Assembly: GCF_028606985.1 (NCBI RefSeq)
Contig: NZ_CP117416.1
Coordinates: 4,651,001 to 4,715,000 of the forward strand
Length of the DNA stretch: 64,000 bases
Origin: Paenibacillus kyungheensis
Lineage (GTDB): Bacteria; Bacillota; Bacilli; Paenibacillales; Paenibacillaceae
Direction of reading: 5' to 3'
Shown piece by piece: positions 34,828 through 44,140 of this stretch. Both the position numbers and the translations under genes were made by a program. The notes under the pieces were generated by a model that saw only the letters and a list, made by a program, of their open reading frames with translations, did not search any database and had not been told where the DNA came from. Numbering within the stretch: position 1 is the first letter of the stretch; every line of letters starts with the position of its first letter.

Positions 34828-35253
34828 TCAGAATTTCAAAATAATTACACCTGCAATCATCATCGCCAGCCCTATAAATTGAGGCATCTTCATCTTCTGC
34901 TTCACGACACCGAACCAACCGTTAATATCAATAATAAAGGTTAGACACAACTGAGCAATCAATAGCGCCGAAATCGTTAACGTTACCCCAATCTGCTGTA
35001 TAGCGGTAACTTCGGTAAAAATAATAATCGCAGCAAATGCACCACCTGCTAAATAAAGAGGTTTGACCTTTTTATAATCGCCAAGCTTTCCATCACGTAC
35101 AAATAACCAGATCAAGGCAGCGATAATAAAGCCTGTTAACTGCGTAATCGTAGCGGCTTGCCATGTTCCAATATCTTGACTGATACGTGTATTCGCTACC
35201 CCTTGTAACGTAATACAAGCTCCGCCTAATAAAGCAAATAAAATTCCTTTCAT
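34828..35253 (-). CDS. YdcZ/DUF606-type small DMT transporter subunit
   Basis: A 141-residue membrane protein with five predicted helices, homologous to the transporter encoded at 33602-34075 (MKGILFALLGGACITLQG and SALLIAQLCLTFIIDINGWFG). It is the first gene of a three-gene unit: YdcZ, YeiL-like regulator (21-base gap), YdcZ (29-base gap). The ATG at 35251-35253 has AAGGAGAA eight bases upstream. The two YdcZ proteins differ enough to suggest an obligate pair rather than a recent duplication. No substrate is known. Confidence 0.85.
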   Translation of the reverse strand: MKGILFALLGGACITLQGVANTRISQDIGTWQAATITQLTGFIIAALIWLFVRDGKLGDYKKVKPLYLAGGAFAAIIIFTEVTAIQQIGVTLTISALLIAQLCLTFIIDINGWFGVVKQKMKMPQFIGLAMMIAGVIILKF

Positions 35254-35295
35254 CGTTGCTAATTCTCCTTATGATTTAGACATTTCTTTGTACTC

Positions 35296-35339
35296 TTATT
35301 AAAAACGATCTTTCCCTTAGAGATAAAGGACATATGTCC
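35296..35339 (-). promoter_or_regulatory. candidate promoter and operator of the YdcZ-YeiL-YdcZ unit
   Basis: A perfect 12-bp palindrome GGACATATGTCC (35328-35339) is centred about 44 bp upstream of the start point predicted from a TAATAA -10 element (minus strand 35301-35296), the position of class II Crp/Fnr activator sites. No good -35 is visible, as expected for an activated promoter. Confidence 0.55.
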
Positions 35340-35351
35340 CAAACCTCATCA

Positions 35352-35380
35352 TAAAAAATCCCCTTTACGATCAAAGGGGA
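35352..35380 (-). terminator. terminator of the DEAD-box helicase gene
   Basis: TCCCCTTT pairs with AAAGGGGA, followed on the minus strand by TTTTTTA. Confidence 0.88.
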
Positions 35381-35393
35381 TAAAATAGGACTA

Positions 35394-37181
35394 TTAACGT
35401 TTGCCACCACGACGAGCATTATCTGACGGACGACCAGAAGAACGACCACCACTACTAGGCTTGCCTGTAGAAGGACGGTTGTTGCGTCCACCGTTACTGC
35501 TACTATTTTTGCCATACGTGCGTTCTGTACGACCGCTACCTGTACCTTCGCTACGACGTCCACCAGCGTTACTGTTACTTCCAGCTCCACCGTATTCGCG
35601 TGTACGATCTGAATCGCCTGAGGAAATCGTACGACCTTTAGAAGCATCTCTGCGGAAAGAAGGAGCATCGTCTGTGCGACGTGTTGATCTTGGAGCAGAA
35701 CCACTACCTGAACGTGCTTGATCTTTACGACCATAACTACGTTCCGGGCGTTCACTACGAGCACTTGACTCTTTTGCTTCTGGACGAGCAGTCGTACGTA
35801 CAGAAGGTGTAGATTCTCTGCGTTCTCCACGTTTACCTGTGCCACCTTTACTTGCAAAACGATCACGTTCTGAAGTAGAAGAAGAACGACCACGACCGCC
35901 TGAGCGTCCACCTGAAGATTCTTCGCGATAAGCACCACGACGTGCATCTCCACGTTTACCATCTTTTTTGCGATCTTGATCACGAGATTTATGATTAGCA
36001 CGTCTGCCTGCTTTGGCTTCTACATTAGACAACAATTCACCAGAATCATCCGACTCTATCGATGTGCGAGCAATTTGACGCTCTAATTTCTGTGAAGTGC
36101 CTTGTTCGATTGCTTGTAATTCGTCACGATCATGCGGAGTCACAAATGTGATCGCTTTTCCTGTTTCACCTGCACGACCGGTACGTCCGATACGGTGAAT
36201 ATAATATTCAGCATCTTGTGGGATATCATAGTTGAATACATGTGTTATTCCTTCTACATCAATACCACGAGCCGCTACATCAGTCGCAACCAGTAATTGC
36301 AATTTCGCTTCACGGAACGCACGCATGACTTGCTCACGTTTGTTTTGAGACAAATCGCCATGAAGTTCATCCGAAGAATAACCCAATTCTTTAAGCTGTT
36401 GATTCAGTTCAGCCGCCCGTTTTTTGGTACGACAGAAGATCACCGCTAGATATGGTTTTTCTTTTTCCAAATATTCACGTAATGCAGGTAGCTTACCACG
36501 AGGAGTACACTCTACCACTAATTGACGGATCAATTTCAACGGTACACTTTCAGCAGGACCGACACGAATATCTTTTGGTGTACGCATATATTGCGCAGAT
36601 AGACGACGAATACCGTCAGGAATTGTTGCTGAAAATAACATCGTTTGACGTGCTGGAGAAGTAGCATTGATCATTTTTTCAACATCAGGCAAAAATCCCA
36701 TGTGTAGCATTTGATCGGCTTCATCCAGTACCAGTGTACGAATCTTCGTTAGATCCAGTGTACCTCTACCCATATGGTCAATCAGACGACCCGGTGTACC
36801 CACAACAAGGTGACATCCACCTTCAAGCTTGCGTAATTGACGTTCTACATCTTGTCCACCATAAGCAGCAAGAATACGTACACCTTCATAAGCAGCGGCT
36901 AATTTGTTTGCTTCCGTTGCAATCTGTAGAGCCAACTCACGTGTTGGTGCTATGATTAGCGCTTGAGGTGCTCCAACGGCGTTCAAGTTTAACTTTTCAA
37001 AAATTGGTAGTAAAAACGCTAACGTTTTACCTGTACCTGTTTTGGCTTGAACGATTGCGTCTCCGCCTTTAAGTAATCCCGGAATCGACATCTGCTGTAC
37101 TTCGGTAGGCTGTGTGATTCCACTGGAAGCCATAAGCTCTACGACATTCGGCGAGATGCCGAACTCATTAAAATTTTTCAA
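35394..37181 (-). CDS. DEAD-box RNA helicase (CshA/DeaD-like) with RGG-rich tail
   Basis: A 595-residue ATP-dependent RNA helicase. The Q motif (FGISPNVVELM, PTEVQQ), Walker A AKTGTGKT (46-53), DEAD box VLDEADQM (about 150), SAT (LFSATIP) and the C-terminal HRIGRTGRAG are complete. From about residue 400 the tail is a disordered, highly basic Arg/Gly/Ser-rich RNA-binding region (GGRSGGRGRSSS). Translation starts at TTG 37179-37181 with a weak site. It is monocistronic with a terminator on each side. Such helicases act in RNA turnover and cold adaptation in Bacillales. The repetitive tail produces long overlapping frames on both strands that are not genes. Confidence 0.93.
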   Translation of the reverse strand: MKNFNEFGISPNVVELMASSGITQPTEVQQMSIPGLLKGGDAIVQAKTGTGKTLAFLLPIFEKLNLNAVGAPQALIIAPTRELALQIATEANKLAAAYEGVRILAAYGGQDVERQLRKLEGGCHLVVGTPGRLIDHMGRGTLDLTKIRTLVLDEADQMLHMGFLPDVEKMINATSPARQTMLFSATIPDGIRRLSAQYMRTPKDIRVGPAESVPLKLIRQLVVECTPRGKLPALREYLEKEKPYLAVIFCRTKKRAAELNQQLKELGYSSDELHGDLSQNKREQVMRAFREAKLQLLVATDVAARGIDVEGITHVFNYDIPQDAEYYIHRIGRTGRAGETGKAITFVTPHDRDELQAIEQGTSQKLERQIARTSIESDDSGELLSNVEAKAGRRANHKSRDQDRKKDGKRGDARRGAYREESSGGRSGGRGRSSSTSERDRFASKGGTGKRGERRESTPSVRTTARPEAKESSARSERPERSYGRKDQARSGSGSAPRSTRRTDDAPSFRRDASKGRTISSGDSDRTREYGGAGSNSNAGGRRSEGTGSGRTERTYGKNSSSNGGRNNRPSTGKPSSGGRSSGRPSDNARRGGKR

Positions 37182-37244
37182 CTCTATTCACCCATTCTTG
37201 TGATCTTTATTCAGCAGCATTTCAAAAAATGCTCTCGTAAAAAG

Positions 37245-37268
37245 AAGCACCGGTAGATACCGATGCTT
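37245..37268 (-). terminator. terminator of the SulP transporter gene
   Basis: AAGCA-C-CGGT pairs with ACCG-A-TGCTT. On the minus strand the stem is followed by CTTTTTAC. Confidence 0.7.
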
Positions 37269-37354
37269 ACATCTATAACGTCATTTAAAAGTCCGTAGTA
37301 TGCCATTTTGGATAAACTGCTCTAGCGTCAATATACCGCTTATTTCTAGTTACG

Positions 37355-38887
37355 TCAATGTCCTGAAGACAATGCAGTTGTTCCTAATTTTTCAAGCAGG
37401 AGACGACTTTCTTCATTTAAGCCACGAATATGCACTTCTTTATTCACAGCTTTATACTTTTCTTTGACTTTGGTAATCCCAATAACAGCCGAGTGATCCC
37501 AAATATGTGAACGGGTAAAGTCGATCACAATCTGTTCTGGATCATCATTTGGCACAAATTGATCTACAAAATAACTCATCGTCCCAAAAAACATCGGTCC
37601 ACTCACTTCATAGACTTTCACCTGTGCTGGTTGTGCTGTGCCCTGTTCTATAGAAGAAGTTGTATTCTGTTCTACTTTGTTCAATAGATTAGGGTTAGAG
37701 ATGATATTGCCTGATTCCATCGTTGCAGTGATATGAATACGAGACATTTTCCAACCAAATAGCAATGCACTCATGACTACACCTACGCCGACACCGATAG
37801 AAAGGTTATCTGTAGCCACGACAATAGCAACTACCGTCACCATAATAATCGCTTCTGACAAAGGAATCTTATGAATCGTCACTAATGAGCGCCAGCTAAA
37901 GGTACCAATAGATACCATAACCATAACACCAACCAGAGCGCCCATCGGTACTTCACGTACAATATTACCGAGTACTAACAATAAGAATAATAAAAATACC
38001 CCTGCGGTTAATGTAGACAATCGTCCACGTCCACCGGATTTGATATTAATTACTGATTGTCCGATCATCGCACAACCTGCCATACCGCCAAAAAATCCGT
38101 TAACGATATTAGCAATTCCTTGTCCGCGAGCTTCTCGATTTTTATCGCTTTTGCTATCTGTCATTTCATCTAATATCGTTGCAGTCAAAAGCGATTCCAG
38201 TAGACCGACAAAAGCAAGCGAAATCGAATATGGTAAAATAATCAGCAACATATCCAAAGATACATCGATCATTGGTAAATGAAAAACAGGCGGTTGATTC
38301 GATAATTGCCCCATATCGCCTACGGTCCGTACATCCAAATGAAGTAAATACGTTAATAACGACATCACAATAATCGCCACCAGTGGTGCAGGTACTGCTT
38401 TCGTAAAGCGTGGCAAAATATAGACAATTGCCAGCGTTCCTATCACCATCGCATACATAATCCAGTTCGCCCCAACAAACTGTGGCAATTGCGCCATAAA
38501 AATAACAATCGCCAGTGCATTAACAAATCCAGTCATGACTGATTGGGGGATAAAGGTAATAAATCGCCCGATCTTAAACCAGCCGAGTAATACCTGAAAA
38601 ATACCTGCTAAGATCGTGGCTGCGAATAAATATTCAACACCATGATCGCGTACAAGATCAACTACCAGTACTGCCATTGCGCCTGTAGCCGCCGAGATCA
38701 TCCCGCTGCGTCCACCTGCAATAGAGATAACGATTGCGATACAGATTGAAGCATATAATCCAACCATTGGATCAACACCAGCAATAATCGAGAATCCGAT
38801 CGCTTCGGGAATAAGAGCCAAGGCTACAGTAATACCGGCAAGAAGGTCTCCCCGAACATTACCAAACCATTGTTGTTGTAGATTCAT
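37355..38887 (-). CDS. SulP-family anion transporter with STAS domain
   Basis: A 510-residue membrane protein: a transporter core of about twelve to fourteen helices ([31 protein letters not shown] is represented at the start) and a C-terminal STAS domain (about 415-505) with [18 protein letters not shown], where Asp-His-Ser occupies the regulatory site. By memory it is nearest to the bicarbonate/sulfate transporters of the BicA/YbaR type. ATG 38885-38887 has AAAGAGG six bases upstream; the ATG two codons earlier directly abuts that site. It is monocistronic. Substrate (bicarbonate, sulfate or other anion) is not certain, and no sulfur-assimilation genes are near. Confidence 0.9.
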   Translation of the reverse strand: MNLQQQWFGNVRGDLLAGITVALALIPEAIGFSIIAGVDPMVGLYASICIAIVISIAGGRSGMISAATGAMAVLVVDLVRDHGVEYLFAATILAGIFQVLLGWFKIGRFITFIPQSVMTGFVNALAIVIFMAQLPQFVGANWIMYAMVIGTLAIVYILPRFTKAVPAPLVAIIVMSLLTYLLHLDVRTVGDMGQLSNQPPVFHLPMIDVSLDMLLIILPYSISLAFVGLLESLLTATILDEMTDSKSDKNREARGQGIANIVNGFFGGMAGCAMIGQSVINIKSGGRGRLSTLTAGVFLLFLLLVLGNIVREVPMGALVGVMVMVSIGTFSWRSLVTIHKIPLSEAIIMVTVVAIVVATDNLSIGVGVGVVMSALLFGWKMSRIHITATMESGNIISNPNLLNKVEQNTTSSIEQGTAQPAQVKVYEVSGPMFFGTMSYFVDQFVPNDDPEQIVIDFTRSHIWDHSAVIGITKVKEKYKAVNKEVHIRGLNEESRLLLEKLGTTALSSGH

Positions 38888-39136
38888 GATCATCCTCTTT
38901 CCTTGTGTGGAACATAACGAATCTGCCCGGACGTTAAAAACTTTCCGAACGAATATCGCAGACAGTATTCATTATGATATTAAATTCAAAATAAGTAGAT
39001 TGCTTTCCTCTCGCGGGAAAACAGGAGCCGTAGGTACAGATAGATTTTTATTATACAAAATTTTCTCTATAAAACCTACATCTTTTTTTGCTGAATTTAA
39101 AATATATTGATAGAGGTTCATCTATAGCTAGATTGA

Positions 39137-42100
39137 TTAATGGGTCACCGAAGATTGGAAATCACTTCGACTTCCTTTATTCGCATGATAAAATAATACG
39201 TCTCCATCTTTTAACTGAAACTCAAATCCCCATGGATCTACAACTTGTTTTTGAAATCCTTCCAGTTGCCATTGATTCATCAGTGGAGCATTGATATATT
39301 GCAAATGTGGCTTCTCCAAATCATTATTCTGAATCGTTTCTATATTAAAGTTAACAACAATATAGCCATCTTTCAGAAAAACGGATGAATGCTCGTCTAA
39401 TCCTTTTGCGCTACTATAAGCTGGATTATGTTGAATATTGTTATCTATAGAAGGGTCTGCTGTTGTATGCTTTCGATTTGTATTCGTTGAGCCTGTAAAT
39501 TGTTCTAAAGCTGTACCTTGTTTGACGACTAGAACATCCGCAGGCAGGCTATATTCCCCGTACCATTTCTGCACCGCTGCTAATGAACGCATCGTGTCAT
39601 TTCCTTCTGGCAAATTAGTCTGTGGACCGATCAAAGTACGTAATGGCTGAGTCAACAATAGTTGAGTAAATGTGCCTACATTGACTTTGCGCGTACGACT
39701 AACCTTTTGGAACATCTGAATAGCTTCTTCGGCATTGTTGGGTGATATTATGTTATTTTCTACTGGTGAAGCGGATGAAGATATCGTAGAAAATCCATTG
39801 AAAGAAGAAGCTTCATTAGGATTGTCCATTTTTTGCGCTATAGATTGTAATTGTTCTGCTGTAATTTCCCAGGAGATGCCCGTCAGATTTTGCCAGAGCG
39901 AAGTGGCTGCACGTTCTAGAATGACTTTCCAGATAGCAGCATCGGGTGCATTTGCAGAGATAGCTTTAGATTCATTTGCCCCACTAGTATTGCTCTGCAT
40001 CGGCTTATTCTGTTGGGAAAAATGAGTTTGTTGTAGCAACAGATCATACATATACAGTGCTGTGTTTTTTAATTCATCGTCAGGTACATTTCGCAAAGGA
40101 TCGTTCAAAATAGTATAGCGCTGTACTTTATCTTGCGGTGAACCGATCTTTATTAGATTCTCAGTAGCTGTCGAATAATACAAATCAACTGGAAAAGGGG
40201 TTCCACCTTCACGCGGAACATAACTAAAGGTCGGTGTAATACGTATACTGTCTTGTGCTCCAAACATATTGCCTTTAGTTTTGAGATCGAATTTGAAATG
40301 ATAACCTGTTTTCACTGCTAGATTACGATAAAAAGGATGGCTACCCTGACGAACAGGAAGTACATAAGGCGTATTATTTCCACGGGGTGCGCCATCTATT
40401 CCATTGGCTCCTACCCAATACGAAGCTTGATCAGGTACATCGATATTTTCCCACGGACGGAACACAATCTGCCAGTTATAATCGGCAATATCTGTAATAT
40501 GAAAATCATACACTCTTCCAATCACATCTACAGGTACACTTTCAACAGCTACATGATTGTCCAAAGTCACATTCGCATTATGTTGTACTGTAAAAGAAGT
40601 TGGTGCATTTTCAGCAATCGTACGAAATAGAATCTGGTATTTCCCTTCATCTACCCATACCGGCAAAAAGAAAAAGGTATCAAGTTGTTTCACTGGCACA
40701 TCAACCCATGTATTTTTCGGAATAAATGTTGTCTGCTCCTTGTTATACACATCGAAAGGAAATTGTACTTGCTTGGTACGGACATACTTCGCATAATCTC
40801 GATGACCATAACCAGGATAAGTAATATGCTGTCCTGTGGTCGGAATCCGTACAGAAAAAGGACGATCTAAGATCAAAGCTGAACTGTATAGATCAGGTGT
40901 TGTTTTCTGATTATGCTTCTGGTCGTCCGAGACAAGAGAGTAATTTACAACAGGTGTATGTACGGTTACGGTATTGATGCCTGTAATCGGAAAATTCTGA
41001 TCCCCACTACCTTGCACATGTTGCTCTAACATCTTGTAATAGATTGTTCCTGTTGCTATTGTATTGGCTTTGTTAATAAGCTTAGGGCTAATAAGCTGAG
41101 ACCCTACATATAACACTTTTTCGCTAGAATCTTTGAATGAGCGAATTTGACGGGGTACTGGGATTTCTTTGGGCGTAGGAGCTGTTTTTAGAATCCATTC
41201 TCCATTCATGACTTCCGTATCTTTTCCTTCAAAAGAAAACTGAATAGCATCATTTCTCACTTCTGCATCATCTGTGTTACCTTCTGCAATATTTTTTAAT
41301 TTCGATTCATCATTCGGTATTCTTGGACGACCTTGTTTACCACCATCTAATGTTGGTGGAGAATATTTCACCGGAATATCATCATCGGGCTTAACATGGT
41401 CTTCTACTTTATCACTGTGCTCTAGTTCTACATTAGGTAGAGTATAACCAGTCGTAGGTATAGATACTTTTCCACCGGGTAGAGCATAGTTAGACATTGT
41501 AGCTTGATCTAGACCGAGTACTTCAAGTACTTTGATCTTCCAGTAATCATAGTCTCTTGTATATGAAAAATTGTAAGTCTTCGTATCTGTATCTGATTTA
41601 GAAACCCAACGTTCATTATCTCCACTTCCACGCTTTTCTTTCCACTTGAGCTTATAAACTACTTTGACTTTGCATTTGTATTCCACTTGTCCATCCATGT
41701 TATCAAAGGTATGCTGGAACAAATAATTGTATCCCCATGCATTGGCATATAAATGCTCAGAAGTCGGTATTGCCCGTGTCGCATCAAAGTGCCGATCATT
41801 AGTATTGTCATCTGCTAGGATATGACCTTGTGCTTGTGGATCTAATAGTGATTTATTTGTTGTCGTTTTCACAGAAGGTGGCAAGATTGTATATTCGCAA
41901 AGACTGTCTTCTTTGGGAGGCTCAGTTGGAACGGTACACTCATCTGCATCAGGATCAAGCTCACATGGATCTGAGATTACATCATAATACTGATAAGCAA
42001 TATACTTCTCAAAAGAGCCAGAGTATTTAAACTTGGGCGGATCTCCTGTTATTATCCCCCCTGCAGGATCTTCGCCAGTCGTACTCTTTTTATATCCAAC

Positions 42101-42868
42101 ATATTTGTATTCTGGATTCTCTGGATGGGTAAAAACATACTCTGTACCTGGCTTCATCTCTTCGATACGAGGAGGAAAAATATCGTTAAGAGATTTACCA
42201 TCTTTGGTTTTGTAGTATACGTTTAGATTTGCATTTAAATCAATTTTAAAGAGAACAGGAATATAAATACGATAACCTTCCGTATCAGGACCGCATTGGT
42301 TCGTACAACTATAAGTAATATTTTCGGCTTTAGGTGCGTTAAGTTTAATATTCACATCAACAGGTATTATTGCAGTATCTGTTCCTATTCCATTTTTAGT
42401 ATAATTAAGTGCTTTGTCAGGTGTTTCATCTGAAATCGCTCTGCTATAATTCGGCCAGAGAGTTGATCCTTCAGGAGGTTTCTCAGTTCTAGATGCTTCA
42501 AAATAAATTGCATTTTGGGAATTATATTTATATAGACTCACTTCTATGCTTTTTATTGTGCGATTAGGAAAGGTAAACCGATAATCTTGTTCAGCTAATC
42601 CGTCATCACCTCTATACGGAGCCTTATCATGAACCCAAGTTGACCCCTTCCACATATCGTAATACATCATACCCACAAAGTATCGGTAGTTAGCTTCAGT
42701 AGTGTTTTCAGATGTATCTTTATAAAAATTTAAAGGAGTTACAGCATCTGCTGCCATAGCTTTTTTGGAGCCTAAATCTACTGAAAATATGATATTAAAC
42801 GTAATGAGGATTAGAAGGCAGTATGCAAAGTAACGTCTATTTTTTGTAGATATTTCATTCCAAATCAT
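39137..42868 (-). CDS. very large exported protein of unknown function (1243 aa; possibly DUF5704 type)
   Basis: A 1243-residue protein with a signal peptide (hydrophobic 14-30, likely cleavage after KAMA at 39). The mature part looks mostly beta-rich, with aromatic-rich strands, and has a Pro/Glu/Asp-rich stretch near residues 310-335 holding several Cys (CTNQCG, DPCELDPDADEC, EDSLCEY), possibly disulfide-bonded. The C-terminal third is helical and Ser/Asn-rich. No transmembrane anchor, LPXTG or S-layer domain is seen at the end. The sequence reminds me of large Bacillales proteins with DUF5704, but this is memory only. It starts one base after the stop of the copper-amine-oxidase-like gene, with GGAGAAG upstream, so the two are coupled. 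No terminator is seen after it. Confidence 0.75.
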   Translation of the reverse strand: MIWNEISTKNRRYFAYCLLILITFNIIFSVDLGSKKAMAADAVTPLNFYKDTSENTTEANYRYFVGMMYYDMWKGSTWVHDKAPYRGDDGLAEQDYRFTFPNRTIKSIEVSLYKYNSQNAIYFEASRTEKPPEGSTLWPNYSRAISDETPDKALNYTKNGIGTDTAIIPVDVNIKLNAPKAENITYSCTNQCGPDTEGYRIYIPVLFKIDLNANLNVYYKTKDGKSLNDIFPPRIEEMKPGTEYVFTHPENPEYKYVGYKKSTTGEDPAGGIITGDPPKFKYSGSFEKYIAYQYYDVISDPCELDPDADECTVPTEPPKEDSLCEYTILPPSVKTTTNKSLLDPQAQGHILADDNTNDRHFDATRAIPTSEHLYANAWGYNYLFQHTFDNMDGQVEYKCKVKVVYKLKWKEKRGSGDNERWVSKSDTDTKTYNFSYTRDYDYWKIKVLEVLGLDQATMSNYALPGGKVSIPTTGYTLPNVELEHSDKVEDHVKPDDDIPVKYSPPTLDGGKQGRPRIPNDESKLKNIAEGNTDDAEVRNDAIQFSFEGKDTEVMNGEWILKTAPTPKEIPVPRQIRSFKDSSEKVLYVGSQLISPKLINKANTIATGTIYYKMLEQHVQGSGDQNFPITGINTVTVHTPVVNYSLVSDDQKHNQKTTPDLYSSALILDRPFSVRIPTTGQHITYPGYGHRDYAKYVRTKQVQFPFDVYNKEQTTFIPKNTWVDVPVKQLDTFFFLPVWVDEGKYQILFRTIAENAPTSFTVQHNANVTLDNHVAVESVPVDVIGRVYDFHITDIADYNWQIVFRPWENIDVPDQASYWVGANGIDGAPRGNNTPYVLPVRQGSHPFYRNLAVKTGYHFKFDLKTKGNMFGAQDSIRITPTFSYVPREGGTPFPVDLYYSTATENLIKIGSPQDKVQRYTILNDPLRNVPDDELKNTALYMYDLLLQQTHFSQQNKPMQSNTSGANESKAISANAPDAAIWKVILERAATSLWQNLTGISWEITAEQLQSIAQKMDNPNEASSFNGFSTISSSASPVENNIISPNNAEEAIQMFQKVSRTRKVNVGTFTQLLLTQPLRTLIGPQTNLPEGNDTMRSLAAVQKWYGEYSLPADVLVVKQGTALEQFTGSTNTNRKHTTADPSIDNNIQHNPAYSSAKGLDEHSSVFLKDGYIVVNFNIETIQNNDLEKPHLQYINAPLMNQWQLEGFQKQVVDPWGFEFQLKDGDVLFYHANKGSRSDFQSSVTH

Positions 42869-42869
42869 T

Positions 42870-43829
42870 TTATCTTCTCCACGGATTATCCATTAGTACT
42901 AATGAGACATCTTCTTCTTTAGCAGAACCATCAAATCCAATATATTTGATATCTTGAATAGATAATTGTTTTTTATCTTTAATATTTTCAGCTACTTCAT
43001 CACCCTTAGCATAAACCCCATAATAATTATAAATAGTTCCATCACTATTTTTTTGCGTCAACTCATTACGTTTATATCTGTACCGTACATCCCCTTTATT
43101 GGTTAGCAAATAAAGATTAGGAGATACGTTACCATAAGTTCTTACGCGAATGTATGTAAATCCACTATAGGCACTATTATCGTTAAAAGTATAAAGGTCT
43201 ACACCATAGATATAACCTGCCATTAGAAGCGGAAAGTCATTCGATTTAATTTTGACAGCATATTTGTATGGTTTATTAAAAGTATTTGTCATCAGTTTTG
43301 GATTTGAGGAAAAGAATGGTTTGTATGGATCAATTGTAGTTTTTGGTAATCCAAGTTCTTCTATTGTTAAAGGTTTCTTACTCCCAATCCAAACCCATTT
43401 ACTAATCTGATCCCAATTCACTGTCTGTCCTAATCCTTCACTAACAAGACGTAACGGTACAAACGTGCGACTTTGTTTCAAAATGATCTTGCTATCATAC
43501 GTCTTACTTTCACCATCTACTACTGCTGTAGCTGATCCGACTGTCATAGAGACAGTATGCTTATCAGTTTTTAAAGTAACAATCTGTTTCCCACCAGCTT
43601 TACTCCATCCCACTTTAGCGCCCAATTTTTCAGATACAAATCGAATAGGCACCATCACCGCATTGCTATCATCTTGAAAAGGTTTGGCATCAGGAAATGC
43701 CATTTTGCGTGCATCTAACAACACTTCGATTTGTGGTTTATTGGTCGCTGCATCCACTTGAGGTACAGTTACGCCTACTCCTGTAAATAATATCGTTGCC
43801 GCAAGTACAGTCATCATTTTCTTTTTCAT
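42870..43829 (-). CDS. exported copper-amine-oxidase-like domain protein
   Basis: A 319-residue secreted protein with a Sec signal peptide (MKKKMMTVLAATILFTGVG, cleavage near VDA). Residues about 35-155 form the copper-amine-oxidase N-terminal-like module, with AVMVPIRFVSEKLGAKVGW and RTFVPLRLVSEGLGQTVNW halves; this module is a wall-associated fold and has no oxidase site. The remaining 160 residues are unfamiliar (YKYAVKIKSNDFPLLMAGY, YSGFTYIRVRTYG). ATG 43827-43829 has GGGGGAAA upstream; ten upstream codons are unlikely to be used. It is followed after one base by the giant exported protein, so the two probably act together at the cell surface. Confidence 0.85.
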   Translation of the reverse strand: MKKKMMTVLAATILFTGVGVTVPQVDAATNKPQIEVLLDARKMAFPDAKPFQDDSNAVMVPIRFVSEKLGAKVGWSKAGGKQIVTLKTDKHTVSMTVGSATAVVDGESKTYDSKIILKQSRTFVPLRLVSEGLGQTVNWDQISKWVWIGSKKPLTIEELGLPKTTIDPYKPFFSSNPKLMTNTFNKPYKYAVKIKSNDFPLLMAGYIYGVDLYTFNDNSAYSGFTYIRVRTYGNVSPNLYLLTNKGDVRYRYKRNELTQKNSDGTIYNYYGVYAKGDEVAENIKDKKQLSIQDIKYIGFDGSAKEEDVSLVLMDNPWRR

Positions 43830-44140
43830 TTTCTTTCCCCCTGAATAAAATATAGGCACTATAGACTAATATGTATCTTAAGAACTACAAAATTCATTAT
43901 AAAAGATAATTCACTTTCTTCCAAGACCTAATCTTTATAGCTGAATTTGGAAAATAAAACACCTTCATATACAGCTACATATAAAATATACAAACAAAAA
44001 ACGGACTACTCCCTTGAAAAAGGAATAGCCCGTATGCTTTACGAACAAATAGGTATTAAGTTATATCTGTATAAGTATATCGACTCAGAAAGAATACCAT
44101 ATCATTTGAAATCTGTAAATCTCCAAATATAACGTTTTTT
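43830..44140. other. 311-base intergenic region
   Basis: Contains the promoter region of the copper-amine-oxidase-like operon and the terminator of the UbiB-like gene (44001-44034). A 61-codon plus-strand frame here (43947-44132) runs through the terminator and has no ribosome binding site. Confidence 0.6.
43995..44034 (-). terminator. terminator of the UbiB-like gene
   Basis: ACGGaCTActCCcTT pairs with AAGGaaTAGcCCGT. The minus strand continues with TTTTTTGTTTG. Confidence 0.8.

Noticed and set aside
35276-36001. 241-codon minus-strand frame rich in Val, Leu and Gln
   Set aside because: It is a frame shadow of the Arg/Gly/Ser-rich tail of the DEAD-box helicase gene; composition is artificial and it runs through the terminator.
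42000-42300. Calcium-binding EF-hand in the giant exported protein (DPDADE segment)
   Set aside because: Only a short acidic run; the loop does not fit a 12-residue EF-hand pattern.
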